The translations under genes and the position numbers were made by a program. From assembly GCF_900460065.1 (NCBI RefSeq), contig NZ_UAVD01000003.1, positions 1 to 64,000 on the forward strand: a stretch of 64,000 nt of DNA, read 5' to 3'. Origin of the DNA: Streptomyces griseus. GTDB taxonomy: Bacteria; Actinomycetota; Actinomycetes; Streptomycetales; Streptomycetaceae. Of this stretch, positions 8,873 to 15,990 are shown piece after piece (within the stretch, counting starts at the first letter, position 1; the number at the start of each line of letters is the position of its first letter). The notes under the pieces were generated by a model. The model was not told the origin of the DNA, made no database searches, and worked only from the letters and a program-made list of their open reading frames with translations.

Positions 8873-9064
8873 TTGGGGACCGGGTGGTCAGGGCGCGTCG
8901 CCCCGTTCCGCGTGCTGGACGAGCAGTTCGGCCGGATCGCGGGCGGCGGCAAGACATGACCACCGGGCGGCCGTGCGCGTACTCCGAAGAGAGCAGCCGG
9001 AGCGTTCCGGTCGCTTTCGAGCCTGCCGGAGGCGGCCACGCACCGGCGTAGCCCCTCCCCTTCT

Positions 9065-9082
9065 GTACCTACTGGTATGTAC
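9065..9082. promoter_or_regulatory. TetR-type operator overlapping the -10 of the following regulator
   Basis: GTACCTACTGGTATGTAC is an 18-bp imperfect palindrome (GTAC-N-TAC-NN-GTA-N-GTAC). It covers a TATGTA -10-like hexamer at 9076-9081. The ATG at 9092 follows with no ribosome site, so the transcript is probably near-leaderless and autorepressed by the TetR product. Confidence 0.6.
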
Positions 9083-9091
9083 ACTCCCGTC

Positions 9092-9661
9092 ATGAGCACC
9101 CCGGACCGGCTGATCGAGGCCACGCAGGAGCTCCTGTGGGAGCGCGGCTATGTGGGCACCAGCCCCAAGGCCATTCAGCGGCTGGCCGGCGCCGGCCAGG
9201 GCAGCATGTACCACCACTTCAGCGGGAAGTCCGAGCTGGCGCTCGCCGCCGTCACCCGCACCGCCGAGGAGATGCGCCGGACCGCCGGGCTGTCGCTGGA
9301 CGGCCCCGGGAGCGCGTACGAGCGGATCGCGGCGTATCTGCTGCGCGAGCGCGACGTGCTGCGCGGCTGCCCGGTGGGGCGGCTGACGATGGACCCGGAG
9401 GTCGTCGCCGACGAGGCGCTGCGCGCACCGGTGGACGCCACGCTCGCATGGCTGCGCGGCCGGATCGCGGCGATCGTCCAGGAGGGGGTGGACGGGGGCG
9501 AGTTCGTCCCCGGGACCGATCCGGCGCCGGTCGCGGCGGCCGTCGTCGCCACGGTGCAGGGCGGCTATGTGCTGGCCCGCGCCTCGGGTTCGTCCGCCGC
9601 GTTCGACCGTGCGGTGGAAGGCCTGCTCTCGCTGCTCGCCGCCCGTACCCGACAGATCTGA
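9092..9661 (+). CDS. TetR/AcrR-family regulator of the DUF4865 gene
   Basis: 189 residues. The helix-turn-helix is textbook TetR: LIEATQELLWERGYVGTSPK, then IQRLAGAGQGSMYHHFSGKSEL, followed by an all-helical ligand domain that includes the C-terminal TetR_C-like segment. ATG 9092 is preferred over ATG 9077 because the upstream one lies inside the operator and -10 and no Shine-Dalgarno precedes either. The stop at 9659-9661 merges into AGGAG, the ribosome site of the DUF4865 gene 10 bases later, so the two form an operon. The effector is unknown. TetR-DUF4865 pairing is, as I recall, recurrent in actinobacteria. Confidence 0.9.
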   Translation: MSTPDRLIEATQELLWERGYVGTSPKAIQRLAGAGQGSMYHHFSGKSELALAAVTRTAEEMRRTAGLSLDGPGSAYERIAAYLLRERDVLRGCPVGRLTMDPEVVADEALRAPVDATLAWLRGRIAAIVQEGVDGGEFVPGTDPAPVAAAVVATVQGGYVLARASGSSAAFDRAVEGLLSLLAARTRQI

Positions 9662-9671
9662 GGAGTTCCGC

Positions 9672-10253
9672 GTGCAGGCCATGAGTTACGAGATCACGCT
9701 CCCGTCCGACTACGACATGGGTATCGTCCGCGCCCGGGTCGCGGCCAAGGGCCATCTCCTCGACGACTTCCCCGGGCTCGGCCTCAAGGCCTATCTGATC
9801 CGGGAGCGCGGCGCGGGGTCGCCGGTGAACCAGTACGCGCCGTTCTACCTGTGGAACGCCCCGGAGGGGATGAACGCCTTTCTGTGGGGTCCCGGATTCC
9901 AGGGTCTGGTCGACGACTTCGGACGCCCCGAGGTCCAGCACTGGGCGGGCCTGGCCTACGAGGAGGGGCCCTCCGCCGGGGCGCTCCCCCGCGCGGCCGT
10001 CCGGCTGCGGCAGTCGGTGCCCGCCCGGATGCGGCCCGCCGACGCCGTCGGGGCGGCGCTGGAGGAGACCCGCCGCACCGCCGCTCTGCCCGGGGTGGTC
10101 GCGACCGCGCTGGCGGTGGATCCGTGCCGCTGGGAACTGGTGCACTTCACCCTGTGGGAGCGGCCGGAGCCCGGGGCACCGGGCGAGCTCTACGAGGTGC
10201 TGCACGTGTCGTCGCCGGAGGCCGACCGGCTGCGGCGGGGACCCCAGTGGTGA
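9672..10253 (+). CDS. DUF4865 family protein
   Basis: 193 residues with the conserved opening YEITLPSDYDMGIVRARV, then GHLLDDFPGLGLKAYLIRER and NQYAPFYLWNAPEGMNAFLW, recognisable as DUF4865. GTG 9672 is chosen because AGGAG at 9661-9665 is 6 bases away, whereas ATG 9681 would be 15 bases away. It is translated right behind its TetR regulator. The fold suggests a small-molecule monooxygenase-like or dimeric barrel domain, but the function is not established. Its end is followed by a hairpin shared with the convergent ROK gene. Confidence 0.85.
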   Translation: MQAMSYEITLPSDYDMGIVRARVAAKGHLLDDFPGLGLKAYLIRERGAGSPVNQYAPFYLWNAPEGMNAFLWGPGFQGLVDDFGRPEVQHWAGLAYEEGPSAGALPRAAVRLRQSVPARMRPADAVGAALEETRRTAALPGVVATALAVDPCRWELVHFTLWERPEPGAPGELYEVLHVSSPEADRLRRGPQW

Positions 10254-10264
10254 ACGGCGCGTAG

Positions 10265-10292
10265 GCGGCCCGCCCGGAGGAGTGCGGGCCGC
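10265..10292. terminator. Bidirectional terminator between DUF4865 and ROK genes
   Basis: GCGGCCCGC at 10265-10273 pairs perfectly with GCGGGCCGC at 10284-10292 across a 10-base loop, midway between stop codons at 10253 and 10309 of convergent genes. Confidence 0.65.
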
Positions 10293-10308
10293 ACGCCCGG
10301 GCGGGGCG

Positions 10309-11523
10309 TCAGGCCAGTGCCCCGAGCGGGTCGTCGAGGACCGGCTGCCAGGCCAGTTCGGCGGCGCCCACCAGGCTGTTGTGGGCCAGGGTGCAGGGGA
10401 GGATGGGCACGCTGCCGCTGCGCCCCCACAGGCTCCGGTCGGCGACGACGGCGCGCAGGCGCTCCGGGTCCGCCTCCAGCAGGTCGCGGTGGAGGCCGCC
10501 GAGGATGATCCGGTCCGGGTTGAGGATGTTGACCAGCCCGGCGAGCCCCAGGCCCAGGCGGTCGATCAGTGCCTCGGCGGCGTTCCGTACGGCGGGGTCC
10601 TCGTACTCAGCGCGGAGGAGATTCCCGGCCTGCTTGAGGAGGGACTCCTCGGGACCCGGTTCACGGCGGGCGGTGGTGAGGAAGGCCAGCGGGTCGGTCT
10701 CCACGTCGAGGCAGCCGCGCCCGCCGCAGTGGCAGGGGCGCCCCTCGGGGTTCACGGTGAGATGCCCCACTTCCAGCGCGAGGCCCGAACTCCCGCTGTG
10801 CAGGCGGCCGTCGAGGACGAGCGCCCCGCCGACGCCACGATGGCCGGTGGCCACGCACAGGAGGTGCTGGGCGCCGCGGCCGGCGCCGTGCCGGTGCTCG
10901 GCCAGCGCGGTGAGGTTGACGTCGTTTCCGGTGAACGCGGGTCCGGTGATGCCCGCCGCACGCACGCAGGCGGCGAAGATGTCCCGGACCGGGGAGCCCG
11001 CGGGCCAGGCGATGTGCAGCGGGTTGAGGGCGGTGCCCTCCGGCTCGGCGACGGCGGACGGCACCGCGAGCCCGGCCCCGACACAGCGCAGGCCGCTCTC
11101 GCGCAGCAGCCCCGCGCCCGCCTCCACGACCTCGCCGAGCACCTGGGCCGGGTCGGCCATCACCGCGACGCAGCCGGGCGAGGTGGCGACGATCCGGCCG
11201 CCGAGCCCGACGAGCGCGGCCCGGAACCCGTCGGCGTGCACCTGGGCGGCGAGGACGACGGGGCCGGTCTCCAGGACGGACAGCCGGTGCGAGGGGCGGC
11301 CCTGGGATCCGGCCGCCGACCCGGGGCTGGAGTCCACCCGGATCAGCCCGAGCGCCTCCAGTTCCGCGGCGACCGCCCCGGCGGTGGCGCGGGTGACGCC
11401 GAGTTCGGAGGTGAGCACGGCCCGGGTGGGGGCGCGTCCGGTGTGGACCAGTTCCAGTGCGGGTCCGAGCGCGCTGCGGCCCCTCTCCAACTTCGTCCGG
11501 GTGGTGGTCGCCTTGCCGTTCAT
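10309..11523 (-). CDS. ROK-family transcriptional repressor (XylR/NagC type)
   Basis: 404 residues. An N-terminal winged helix (GPALELVHTGRAPTRAVLTS, then GVTRATAGAVAAELEALGLI) precedes an ROK sugar-binding domain with FTGNDVNLTALAEH, the GHLTVNP segment and the zinc-type cluster CHCGGRGCLD. ATG 11523 (MNGKATTT) starts the conserved region; the frame is open to 11730 but would cover the divergent promoter. It is divergent from an MFS transporter whose start codon lies inside a 25-bp inverted repeat of XylR-like sequence, so it very likely represses that transporter until a sugar or sugar derivative binds. The ligand is not determined. Confidence 0.92.
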   Translation of the reverse strand: MNGKATTTRTKLERGRSALGPALELVHTGRAPTRAVLTSELGVTRATAGAVAAELEALGLIRVDSSPGSAAGSQGRPSHRLSVLETGPVVLAAQVHADGFRAALVGLGGRIVATSPGCVAVMADPAQVLGEVVEAGAGLLRESGLRCVGAGLAVPSAVAEPEGTALNPLHIAWPAGSPVRDIFAACVRAAGITGPAFTGNDVNLTALAEHRHGAGRGAQHLLCVATGHRGVGGALVLDGRLHSGSSGLALEVGHLTVNPEGRPCHCGGRGCLDVETDPLAFLTTARREPGPEESLLKQAGNLLRAEYEDPAVRNAAEALIDRLGLGLAGLVNILNPDRIILGGLHRDLLEADPERLRAVVADRSLWGRSGSVPILPCTLAHNSLVGAAELAWQPVLDDPLGALA

Positions 11524-11630
11524 GGGGGCGAGTCTCCCATGATCCGGAGCCGTCCCGGACGCCCAGGGCATGCCCGGGGATCCCCTCCGGGCCACGGCCG
11601 GGCCCTCGCCGTCCGCGGCGCGCAGCGGTG

Positions 11631-11686
11631 TTGCGCCGGTCGCCGGAGCGCCCCTATGCTGAGTTTGTGCCGCAACTAAACAAACT
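11631..11686 (+). promoter_or_regulatory. Leaderless promoter and ROK operator of the MFS gene
   Basis: TTGCGC (11631-11636) and TATGCT (11655-11660) are separated by 18 bases, placing transcription start at about 11667, which is the GTG start codon. AGTTTGT (11662-11668) and ACAAACT (11680-11686) form an inverted repeat across the start codon. These half-sites match the Bacillus XylR box as I recall it (spacing 7 there, 11 here). Repressor binding would block both initiation and the first codons. Confidence 0.65.
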
Positions 11687-12893
11687 GCGGACGGCCCTAC
11701 CGGGGGGACCTGGCGGAGACACCGCCCCACCCTCGTCGGCCCGCCTCCGTACCGCGCTGACCGTGTTCTTCGCCCTCGACGGGTTCCTCTTCGCCGGCTG
11801 GGTGGTCCGCATCCCGGCCATCAAGCAGCAGACCGGAGCCTCCGCCTCCACCCTCGGCCTCGCCCTGCTCGGCGTCTCCGCCGGGGCGGTCGTCACCATG
11901 ATGCTCACCGGCCGGCTCTGCCGCCGCTACGGCAGCCATGCCGTCACCGTGGTGTGCGGCGTCCTGCTCCCCCTGAGCATCGCCCTGCCCGCCCAGACCC
12001 ACTCGGCGCTCTCCCTCGGCCTCGTGCTGCTGGTCTTCGGAGCCGCGTACGGCGGGATGAACGTGGCGATGAACAGTGCCGCCGTCGACCTGGTCGCCGA
12101 GCTGCGCAGGCCCGTGATGCCGAGCTTCCACGCGGCGTTCAGCCTGGGCGGCATGGTCGGCGCCGGGCTCGGCGGACTGGTCGCGGGAGGCCTCGCCGCC
12201 TCCACCCACCTCTTCCTGCTGGCCGGGATCGGCCTGCTGGTGACCGCTTTCGCCGGGCCCGCCCTGCTGCGCCACCGCCCGGCCCCCACCGCCCCGCGGG
12301 CCGTCGCCCGGCAAGCGCCGAAACAGCGGCTGTCGCCGCGGGCCCGCCGCGTCGTGGCCCTCTTCGGTGTGATCGCCCTGTGCACGGCGTACGGGGAAGG
12401 GGCGCTCGCCGACTGGGGCGCGCTGCACCTGGAACAGGATCTGGGCGCGCACCCCGGGCTCGCCGCCGCCGGCTACGCCCTGTTCGCCCTGACGATGACG
12501 GCGGGCCGGCTGACCGGGACCCTGCTCCTGGAACGGCTCGGCCAGACCCGCACCCTGGTCCTCGGCGGCGCGACGGCCTCGGCCGGAATGCTGCTGGGCT
12601 CACTGGCGCCGACCGCCTGGCTGGCGCTGGCCGGGTTCGCGGTCACCGGACTCGGGCTCGCCAACATCTTCCCCGTCGCGGTGGGACGCGCGGGCGAACT
12701 GGCCGGTCCCGGCGGCGTCGCCGCGGCCTCGACGCTCGGCTACGGCGGGATGCTGCTCGGCCCGCCCGCGATCGGCTTCCTCGCCGACTGGTTCTCGCTG
12801 CCGCTGGCCCTGACGACGGTGGCCCTGCTGGCCGCGGCGGCGGCCGCCCTGGGCTACGGTGCGCGCAACGCCACCACGGACGCGCACACCTGA
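11667..12893 (+). CDS. MFS transporter (FucP/YbjJ-like)
   Basis: 408 residues with about 12 hydrophobic segments beginning ALTVFFALDGFLFAGWVVRI, the loop GRLCRRYGSHAV (MFS A-motif variant) between segments 2 and 3, and FGAAYGGMNVAMNSAAVDL in segment 4, which is characteristic of the YbjJ/fucose-permease-like branch. GTG 11667 is used because it coincides with the predicted transcription start and no ribosome site exists; the frame is open upstream to 11457. The neighbouring ROK repressor suggests a sugar or sugar-derivative substrate, but direction of transport is not evident. The product is in the cytoplasmic membrane. Confidence 0.88.
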   Translation: MPQLNKLRTALPGGPGGDTAPPSSARLRTALTVFFALDGFLFAGWVVRIPAIKQQTGASASTLGLALLGVSAGAVVTMMLTGRLCRRYGSHAVTVVCGVLLPLSIALPAQTHSALSLGLVLLVFGAAYGGMNVAMNSAAVDLVAELRRPVMPSFHAAFSLGGMVGAGLGGLVAGGLAASTHLFLLAGIGLLVTAFAGPALLRHRPAPTAPRAVARQAPKQRLSPRARRVVALFGVIALCTAYGEGALADWGALHLEQDLGAHPGLAAAGYALFALTMTAGRLTGTLLLERLGQTRTLVLGGATASAGMLLGSLAPTAWLALAGFAVTGLGLANIFPVAVGRAGELAGPGGVAAASTLGYGGMLLGPPAIGFLADWFSLPLALTTVALLAAAAAALGYGARNATTDAHT

Positions 12894-13007
12894 TCACCCG
12901 CACGCATGGTCGATTGAGTAGCCGTACTCAGGCAGGGCCCGCTCCCCGGGCGCACGATGGAGGCCTCGACCGAGCAAGAGGCAGAACGAGCAGCAGGGGA
13001 GCACACC

Positions 13008-13373
13008 ATGAAGCGCCTGACCGACCACCCGCACCTGAACACCCTGGTCCGGCTGACCTTCCGCAACACCGCTTCCCTGATCTACCTGGGGCTGGTGCTC
13101 GCGGCGACGCTGTTCGTCGCCGTGGACACCCTGTTCGTCGCCCACGAGGACGCGTCGTTCTCCGGCGTCTGGCTGTTCCTCCTCGCGGCCCCGACCGTCT
13201 TCCTGTTCTTCCTCGGCGGCTCCCTGGCGGGCGCCGAGGCCGGCGGGCCCGCGTGGTTCCTGGTGCTCGGCCTGGTGGTCTCGGTCCTCGTCCAGTCGCT
13301 GGCCCTGGGCTGGTTCGTCCGCCTGGTGCGGCGGGCCGGGTCGACCGGATCAGCCCACCCGCAGGGCGCCTGA
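13008..13373 (+). CDS. SCO4225-family small membrane protein
   Basis: 121 residues with three or so hydrophobic segments: SLIYLGLVLAATLFVAVDTL, VWLFLLAAPTVFLFFLGG and WFLVLGLVVSVLVQSLALGW. The motif DTLFVAHEDASFSGVWLFL matches a family I know as SCO4225-type membrane proteins of streptomycetes, function unknown. ATG 13008 follows CAGGGGAG. It precedes the mycothiol-type isomerase gene by 32 bases on the same strand and may share its transcript. Confidence 0.8.
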   Translation: MKRLTDHPHLNTLVRLTFRNTASLIYLGLVLAATLFVAVDTLFVAHEDASFSGVWLFLLAAPTVFLFFLGGSLAGAEAGGPAWFLVLGLVVSVLVQSLALGWFVRLVRRAGSTGSAHPQGA

Positions 13374-13405
13374 CGGCCCGAGCGGGGCCTGGCACAATCG
13401 CCGCC

Positions 13406-14161
13406 ATGCAGATCGCCGAGCACATCGCGTCGTTGTCCGGGGAAGGGCGGCTGCTCGCGGCCGCCGCCGAGCGGGCCGGACCGGGGGCCTCGGTCCCGAC
13501 CTGTCCCGGCTGGCAGATACGTCATCTGCTGCGGCACACCGGCATGGTGCACCGTTGGGCGGCGGCGCTCGTCGCCGAGGGGCGCACCACCTACCAGCCG
13601 GCCGGCACCGAACCCGCCCTGGACGGCACCGAACTCCTCGACTGGTTCCGCGCGGGCCACCGCCGTCTGGTCAGCACCCTGGAGGAAGCCCCCGCCGACC
13701 TGGACTGCTGGACCTTCATGCCGGCCCCCTCCCCCCTGGCGTTCTGGTCCCGCCGCCAGCTCCACGAGACGACCGTGCACCGGGTGGACGCCGAGTCCGC
13801 GCTCGGCGGCGCGCTGACCCCGGTCTCCGCGGGCCGGGCGGTCGACGGCATCGACGAGCTCCTCATCGGGTTCCACGCGCGGCCCAAGAGCAAGGTGCGC
13901 TCCACGAAGCCCCGGGTGCTGCGGGTACGGGCCCCGGACACGGACGCGACCTGGACGGTCCGGATCTCCCAGGATCCGCCCCGGGCCGTGCGGTCGGAGG
14001 CCGGGGCCGGCGCGGACGACGACGTCGACTGCGAGCTGAGCGGCACGGCCGAGGGGCTCTACCTCGCCCTCTGGAACCGACTGCCGCTCACCGCCCTCAC
14101 CCTGCGCGGCGACCGCTCGGTGGCCAGGATCTGGACGGACAACTCCGCCGTCACCGGGTGA
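13406..14161 (+). CDS. Maleylpyruvate-isomerase-family, mycothiol-dependent-type protein
   Basis: 251 residues. The N-terminal DinB-like four-helix domain shows VPTCPGWQIRHLLRHTGMVHRW (start of the metal site), SRRQLHETTVHRVDAE (HxxxVHRxD-type ligands) and the C-terminal domain DVDCELSGTAEGLYLALWNR. These are the signatures of MDMPI proteins, which in actinobacteria use mycothiol as thiol cofactor. The ATG at 13406 has no strong ribosome site; ACAATC upstream may be a -10, so it may be near-leaderless. The substrate is unknown. The gene's 3' end runs straight into a reverse-strand LuxR remnant. Confidence 0.88.
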   Translation: MQIAEHIASLSGEGRLLAAAAERAGPGASVPTCPGWQIRHLLRHTGMVHRWAAALVAEGRTTYQPAGTEPALDGTELLDWFRAGHRRLVSTLEEAPADLDCWTFMPAPSPLAFWSRRQLHETTVHRVDAESALGGALTPVSAGRAVDGIDELLIGFHARPKSKVRSTKPRVLRVRAPDTDATWTVRISQDPPRAVRSEAGAGADDDVDCELSGTAEGLYLALWNRLPLTALTLRGDRSVARIWTDNSAVTG

Positions 14162-14200
14162 GCGCCGCCGGCCCGCGGCGGCCGGGTGCGCCTCGGCCCA

Positions 14201-14428
14201 GCCGAGCCGGCCGGGGCGCACCAGACCCGATTCGTAGGCGAGGAGGACGAGTTCGGCCCGGTCGCGGGCGCCGAGCTCGACCGTCGTGCGGCTGACACGG
14301 GTCTTCGCGGCGAGCGGGCTGACGACCGGTCCGCGGGCGATCTCCTCGTTCGGCAGGCCGATGCCGATCAGCGCCATCACCTCCCGCTCGGTGAGCCGGG
14401 CGAGCGAGGCGGTGGCCGTCGGCTCCCC
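14201..14428 (-). pseudogene. Truncated LuxR-type response regulator (C-terminal HTH remnant)
   Basis: Reverse-strand translation gives a recognisable NarL/FixJ helix-turn-helix: LARLTEREVMALIGIGLPNE, then EIARGPVVSPLAAKTRVSRT, ending AYESGLVRPG. The receiver domain is missing, the expected LTEREREV is shortened, AERLVVS has become ARGPVVS, and there is no stop codon where such proteins end, so the frame continues through the neighbour. Upstream the reading frame meets the miniature inverted-repeat element at 14429. The gene was therefore probably cut by that element, and no plausible start remains. Confidence 0.75.
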
Positions 14429-14514
14429 GGTCCTGTTGTCACGCTGCCGTCGTCGCCCGAAGGGCGGCCCTGCCGCCTGCCCCGCGGGGCAGGCGGCAGT
14501 CTGACGACAGGCCC
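14429..14514. mobile_element. Miniature inverted-repeat element, copy A
   Basis: The left end GGTCCTGTTGTCACGCTGCC and the right end (reverse strand) GGGCCTGTCGTCAGACTGCC match at most positions, and the interior carries a perfect 30-bp palindrome at 14470-14499. There is no coding capacity. It shares ends with copies at 15921 and 32174. No intact flanking duplication is seen. It abuts the truncated LuxR gene. Confidence 0.65.
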
Positions 14515-14538
14515 GAGGGGTATTGATCACGAGCGTTG

Positions 14539-15270
14539 TCAACGCTGGTGGGGCTCGACCTCGACGGCGCGCAGGCCAACCGAGCGGGCCAGCTCACCGG
14601 CGGCCTGCCGGAACAGCGGCTCGCGCGCCTCGACGACCCGGTTGAACTGGCCGAACAGCTCGAAGGAGATCAGGCCGAACAGCTGCGCCCAGGCGGCGAC
14701 CAGAGCGGCCACGGCCGCGGGGGGAACGCCCTCGGCGAACTCGGCGGTCATCCGTTCCGCGTCGGAGCGCAGCTCAGGGGCGAGAGGAGGCACCGCGAGT
14801 TCCTCGGCCCGGGACGCGGTACGGACGATGTCGATGAAGACCAGGCCCACCCGGGACGCGGGCCCCACCGTGTCCATCGGGGCGATGTAGCCGGGCACGG
14901 GCGAACCGTAGATCAGCGCGTACTCATGGGGGTGGGCGAGCCCCCACTCGCGTACGGCGCAGGCCACCGCGATCCAGCGTTCGGCGTGCGGCGCCTTCCC
15001 CTCCCGCTCCTTCCCCTCCCACTCCTTCGCCGCCCGCTCCGCGACCGCGCCGATCGCGTCGAACGCGTCGACGATCAGCGCGGTGAGCAGGTCGTCCCGG
15101 CTGGGGAAGTAGCGGTACAGCGCGGAGGAGACCATGCCCAGCTCCCGGGCCACGGCCCGCAGCGAGAGCTTCGCCGCGCCCTCCGCCGCGAGCTGCTTCC
15201 TCGCCTCGTCCTTGATGGCCGCGGTCACTTCGATGCGGGCCCGTTCCCTGGCCCCTCGGATGGTGCTCAT
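14539..15270 (-). CDS. TetR/AcrR-family repressor, divergent from a deazaflavin oxidoreductase
   Basis: 243 residues. N-terminal TetR helix-turn-helix: EGAAKLSLRAVARELGMVSS, then ALYRYFPSRDDLLTALIVDA; the C-terminal domain is of the TetR_C_13/WHG type (AWAQLFGLISFELFGQFNRV). It reads away from the deazaflavin oxidoreductase gene at 15421. The 150-base intergenic region holds two GAGAGC-N3-GCTCT palindromes and an extra GCTCTAGAGC, the expected layout for a repressor controlling itself and its neighbour. The frame starts at ATG 15270. The ligand is unknown, possibly a substrate of the reductase. Confidence 0.92.
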   Translation of the reverse strand: MSTIRGARERARIEVTAAIKDEARKQLAAEGAAKLSLRAVARELGMVSSALYRYFPSRDDLLTALIVDAFDAIGAVAERAAKEWEGKEREGKAPHAERWIAVACAVREWGLAHPHEYALIYGSPVPGYIAPMDTVGPASRVGLVFIDIVRTASRAEELAVPPLAPELRSDAERMTAEFAEGVPPAAVAALVAAWAQLFGLISFELFGQFNRVVEAREPLFRQAAGELARSVGLRAVEVEPHQR

Positions 15271-15329
15271 GCGCTCAGTCTGCCACGCGCCGGGATCACC
15301 GACCAGAAATGAGAGCGCACATCAAAAAC

Positions 15330-15397
15330 GAGAGCAGTGCTCTTGCTTTTGGGTGACCGATCCGCGCACACTGCTCTAGAGCGAGAGCACCGCTCTC
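15330..15397. promoter_or_regulatory. Two (plus one partial) TetR operators
   Basis: GAGAGC-AGT-GCTCTT at 15330-15344 and GAGAGC-ACC-GCTCTC at 15383-15397 are near-identical palindromes, with the 10-bp palindrome GCTCTAGAGC at 15373-15382 abutting the second. Spacing between centres is 53 bases, about five helical turns. They are the presumed sites of the divergent TetR. Confidence 0.75.
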
Positions 15398-15420
15398 CGA
15401 CCACGGAATCGGGAGTCACC

Positions 15421-15876
15421 ATGTCGCAGCAGGCCTACTACCTCCGCGCGAGCGCCTCTGCCCGCCGCCTCAACAGAGTCGTCGGCTGGCTGGCCCGGCA
15501 CGGCATCAGCCTGATGGGCTCCGCGGAACTGTCCGTGCGGGGGCGCAAGAGCGGACAGATGCAGCGGATCCCGGTCAACGCCCACTCCTTCGAGGGCGAG
15601 CGGTACATCGTCTCGGCCCGGGGCCACTCCCAGTGGGTGCGCAACATGCGCGTCGCGGGTGGCGGAGAGCTGCGGCTGGGGCGCAGGGTCAGCCGCTTCA
15701 CCGCCGCGGAGATCGCCGACGACGCTCAGAAGGCCCGGATCATCCGGGCCTATCTGGAGCGGTGGGGCTGGGAGGTCGATCAGTACTTCCAGGGGATCAC
15801 GGCGGAGTCCACGGACGCCGAACTGCTGGCGGCCTGCCCCGACCACCCGGTCTTCCGCATCACGGTGGAGGCGTGA
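15421..15876 (+). CDS. Nitroreductase-family deazaflavin-dependent oxidoreductase (Ddn/DUF385-like)
   Basis: 151 residues with the F420-binding split-barrel signature ELSVRGRKSGQMQRIPVNAH, then YIVSARGHSQWVRNMRVAG, as in mycobacterial Ddn-like proteins. Such enzymes use reduced F420 to reduce quinones, enones or nitro compounds; the specific substrate is not visible. ATG 15421 has GGGAG at 15411. It is the obvious target of the divergent TetR gene. Its 3' end is followed by a miniature element (copy B) that separates it from a convergent flavoprotein gene. Confidence 0.9.
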   Translation: MSQQAYYLRASASARRLNRVVGWLARHGISLMGSAELSVRGRKSGQMQRIPVNAHSFEGERYIVSARGHSQWVRNMRVAGGGELRLGRRVSRFTAAEIADDAQKARIIRAYLERWGWEVDQYFQGITAESTDAELLAACPDHPVFRITVEA

Positions 15877-15920
15877 GCGCGCCCCCGTGGCCGTACGGGC
15901 GACGGGGGCGCGAGCGGCTC

Positions 15921-15990
15921 CTAGGTCCTGTCGTCAGACTGCCGTCGTCGCCCTCCGCGGGCCGGACGAGACTTCGCGGACACGACCTAG
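15921..15990. mobile_element. Miniature inverted-repeat element, copy B
   Basis: A 70-bp segment bounded by CTAG on both sides (15921-15924 and 15987-15990). The left end CTAGGTCCTGTC and the right end, read on the other strand, CTAGGTCGTGTC differ at one of twelve positions. The left arm GGTCCTGTCGTCAGACTGCC matches copy A. The terminal TAG is the stop codon of the convergent gene at 15987. Flanking TA (or CTAG) would be the target duplication. Confidence 0.7.

Noticed and set aside
8888..8960. Reverse frame ending AAARDPAELLVQHAERGDAP, protein-like
   Set aside because: No start codon or ribosome site and the frame upstream is shadow-like; at most a decayed remnant, not enough to annotate.
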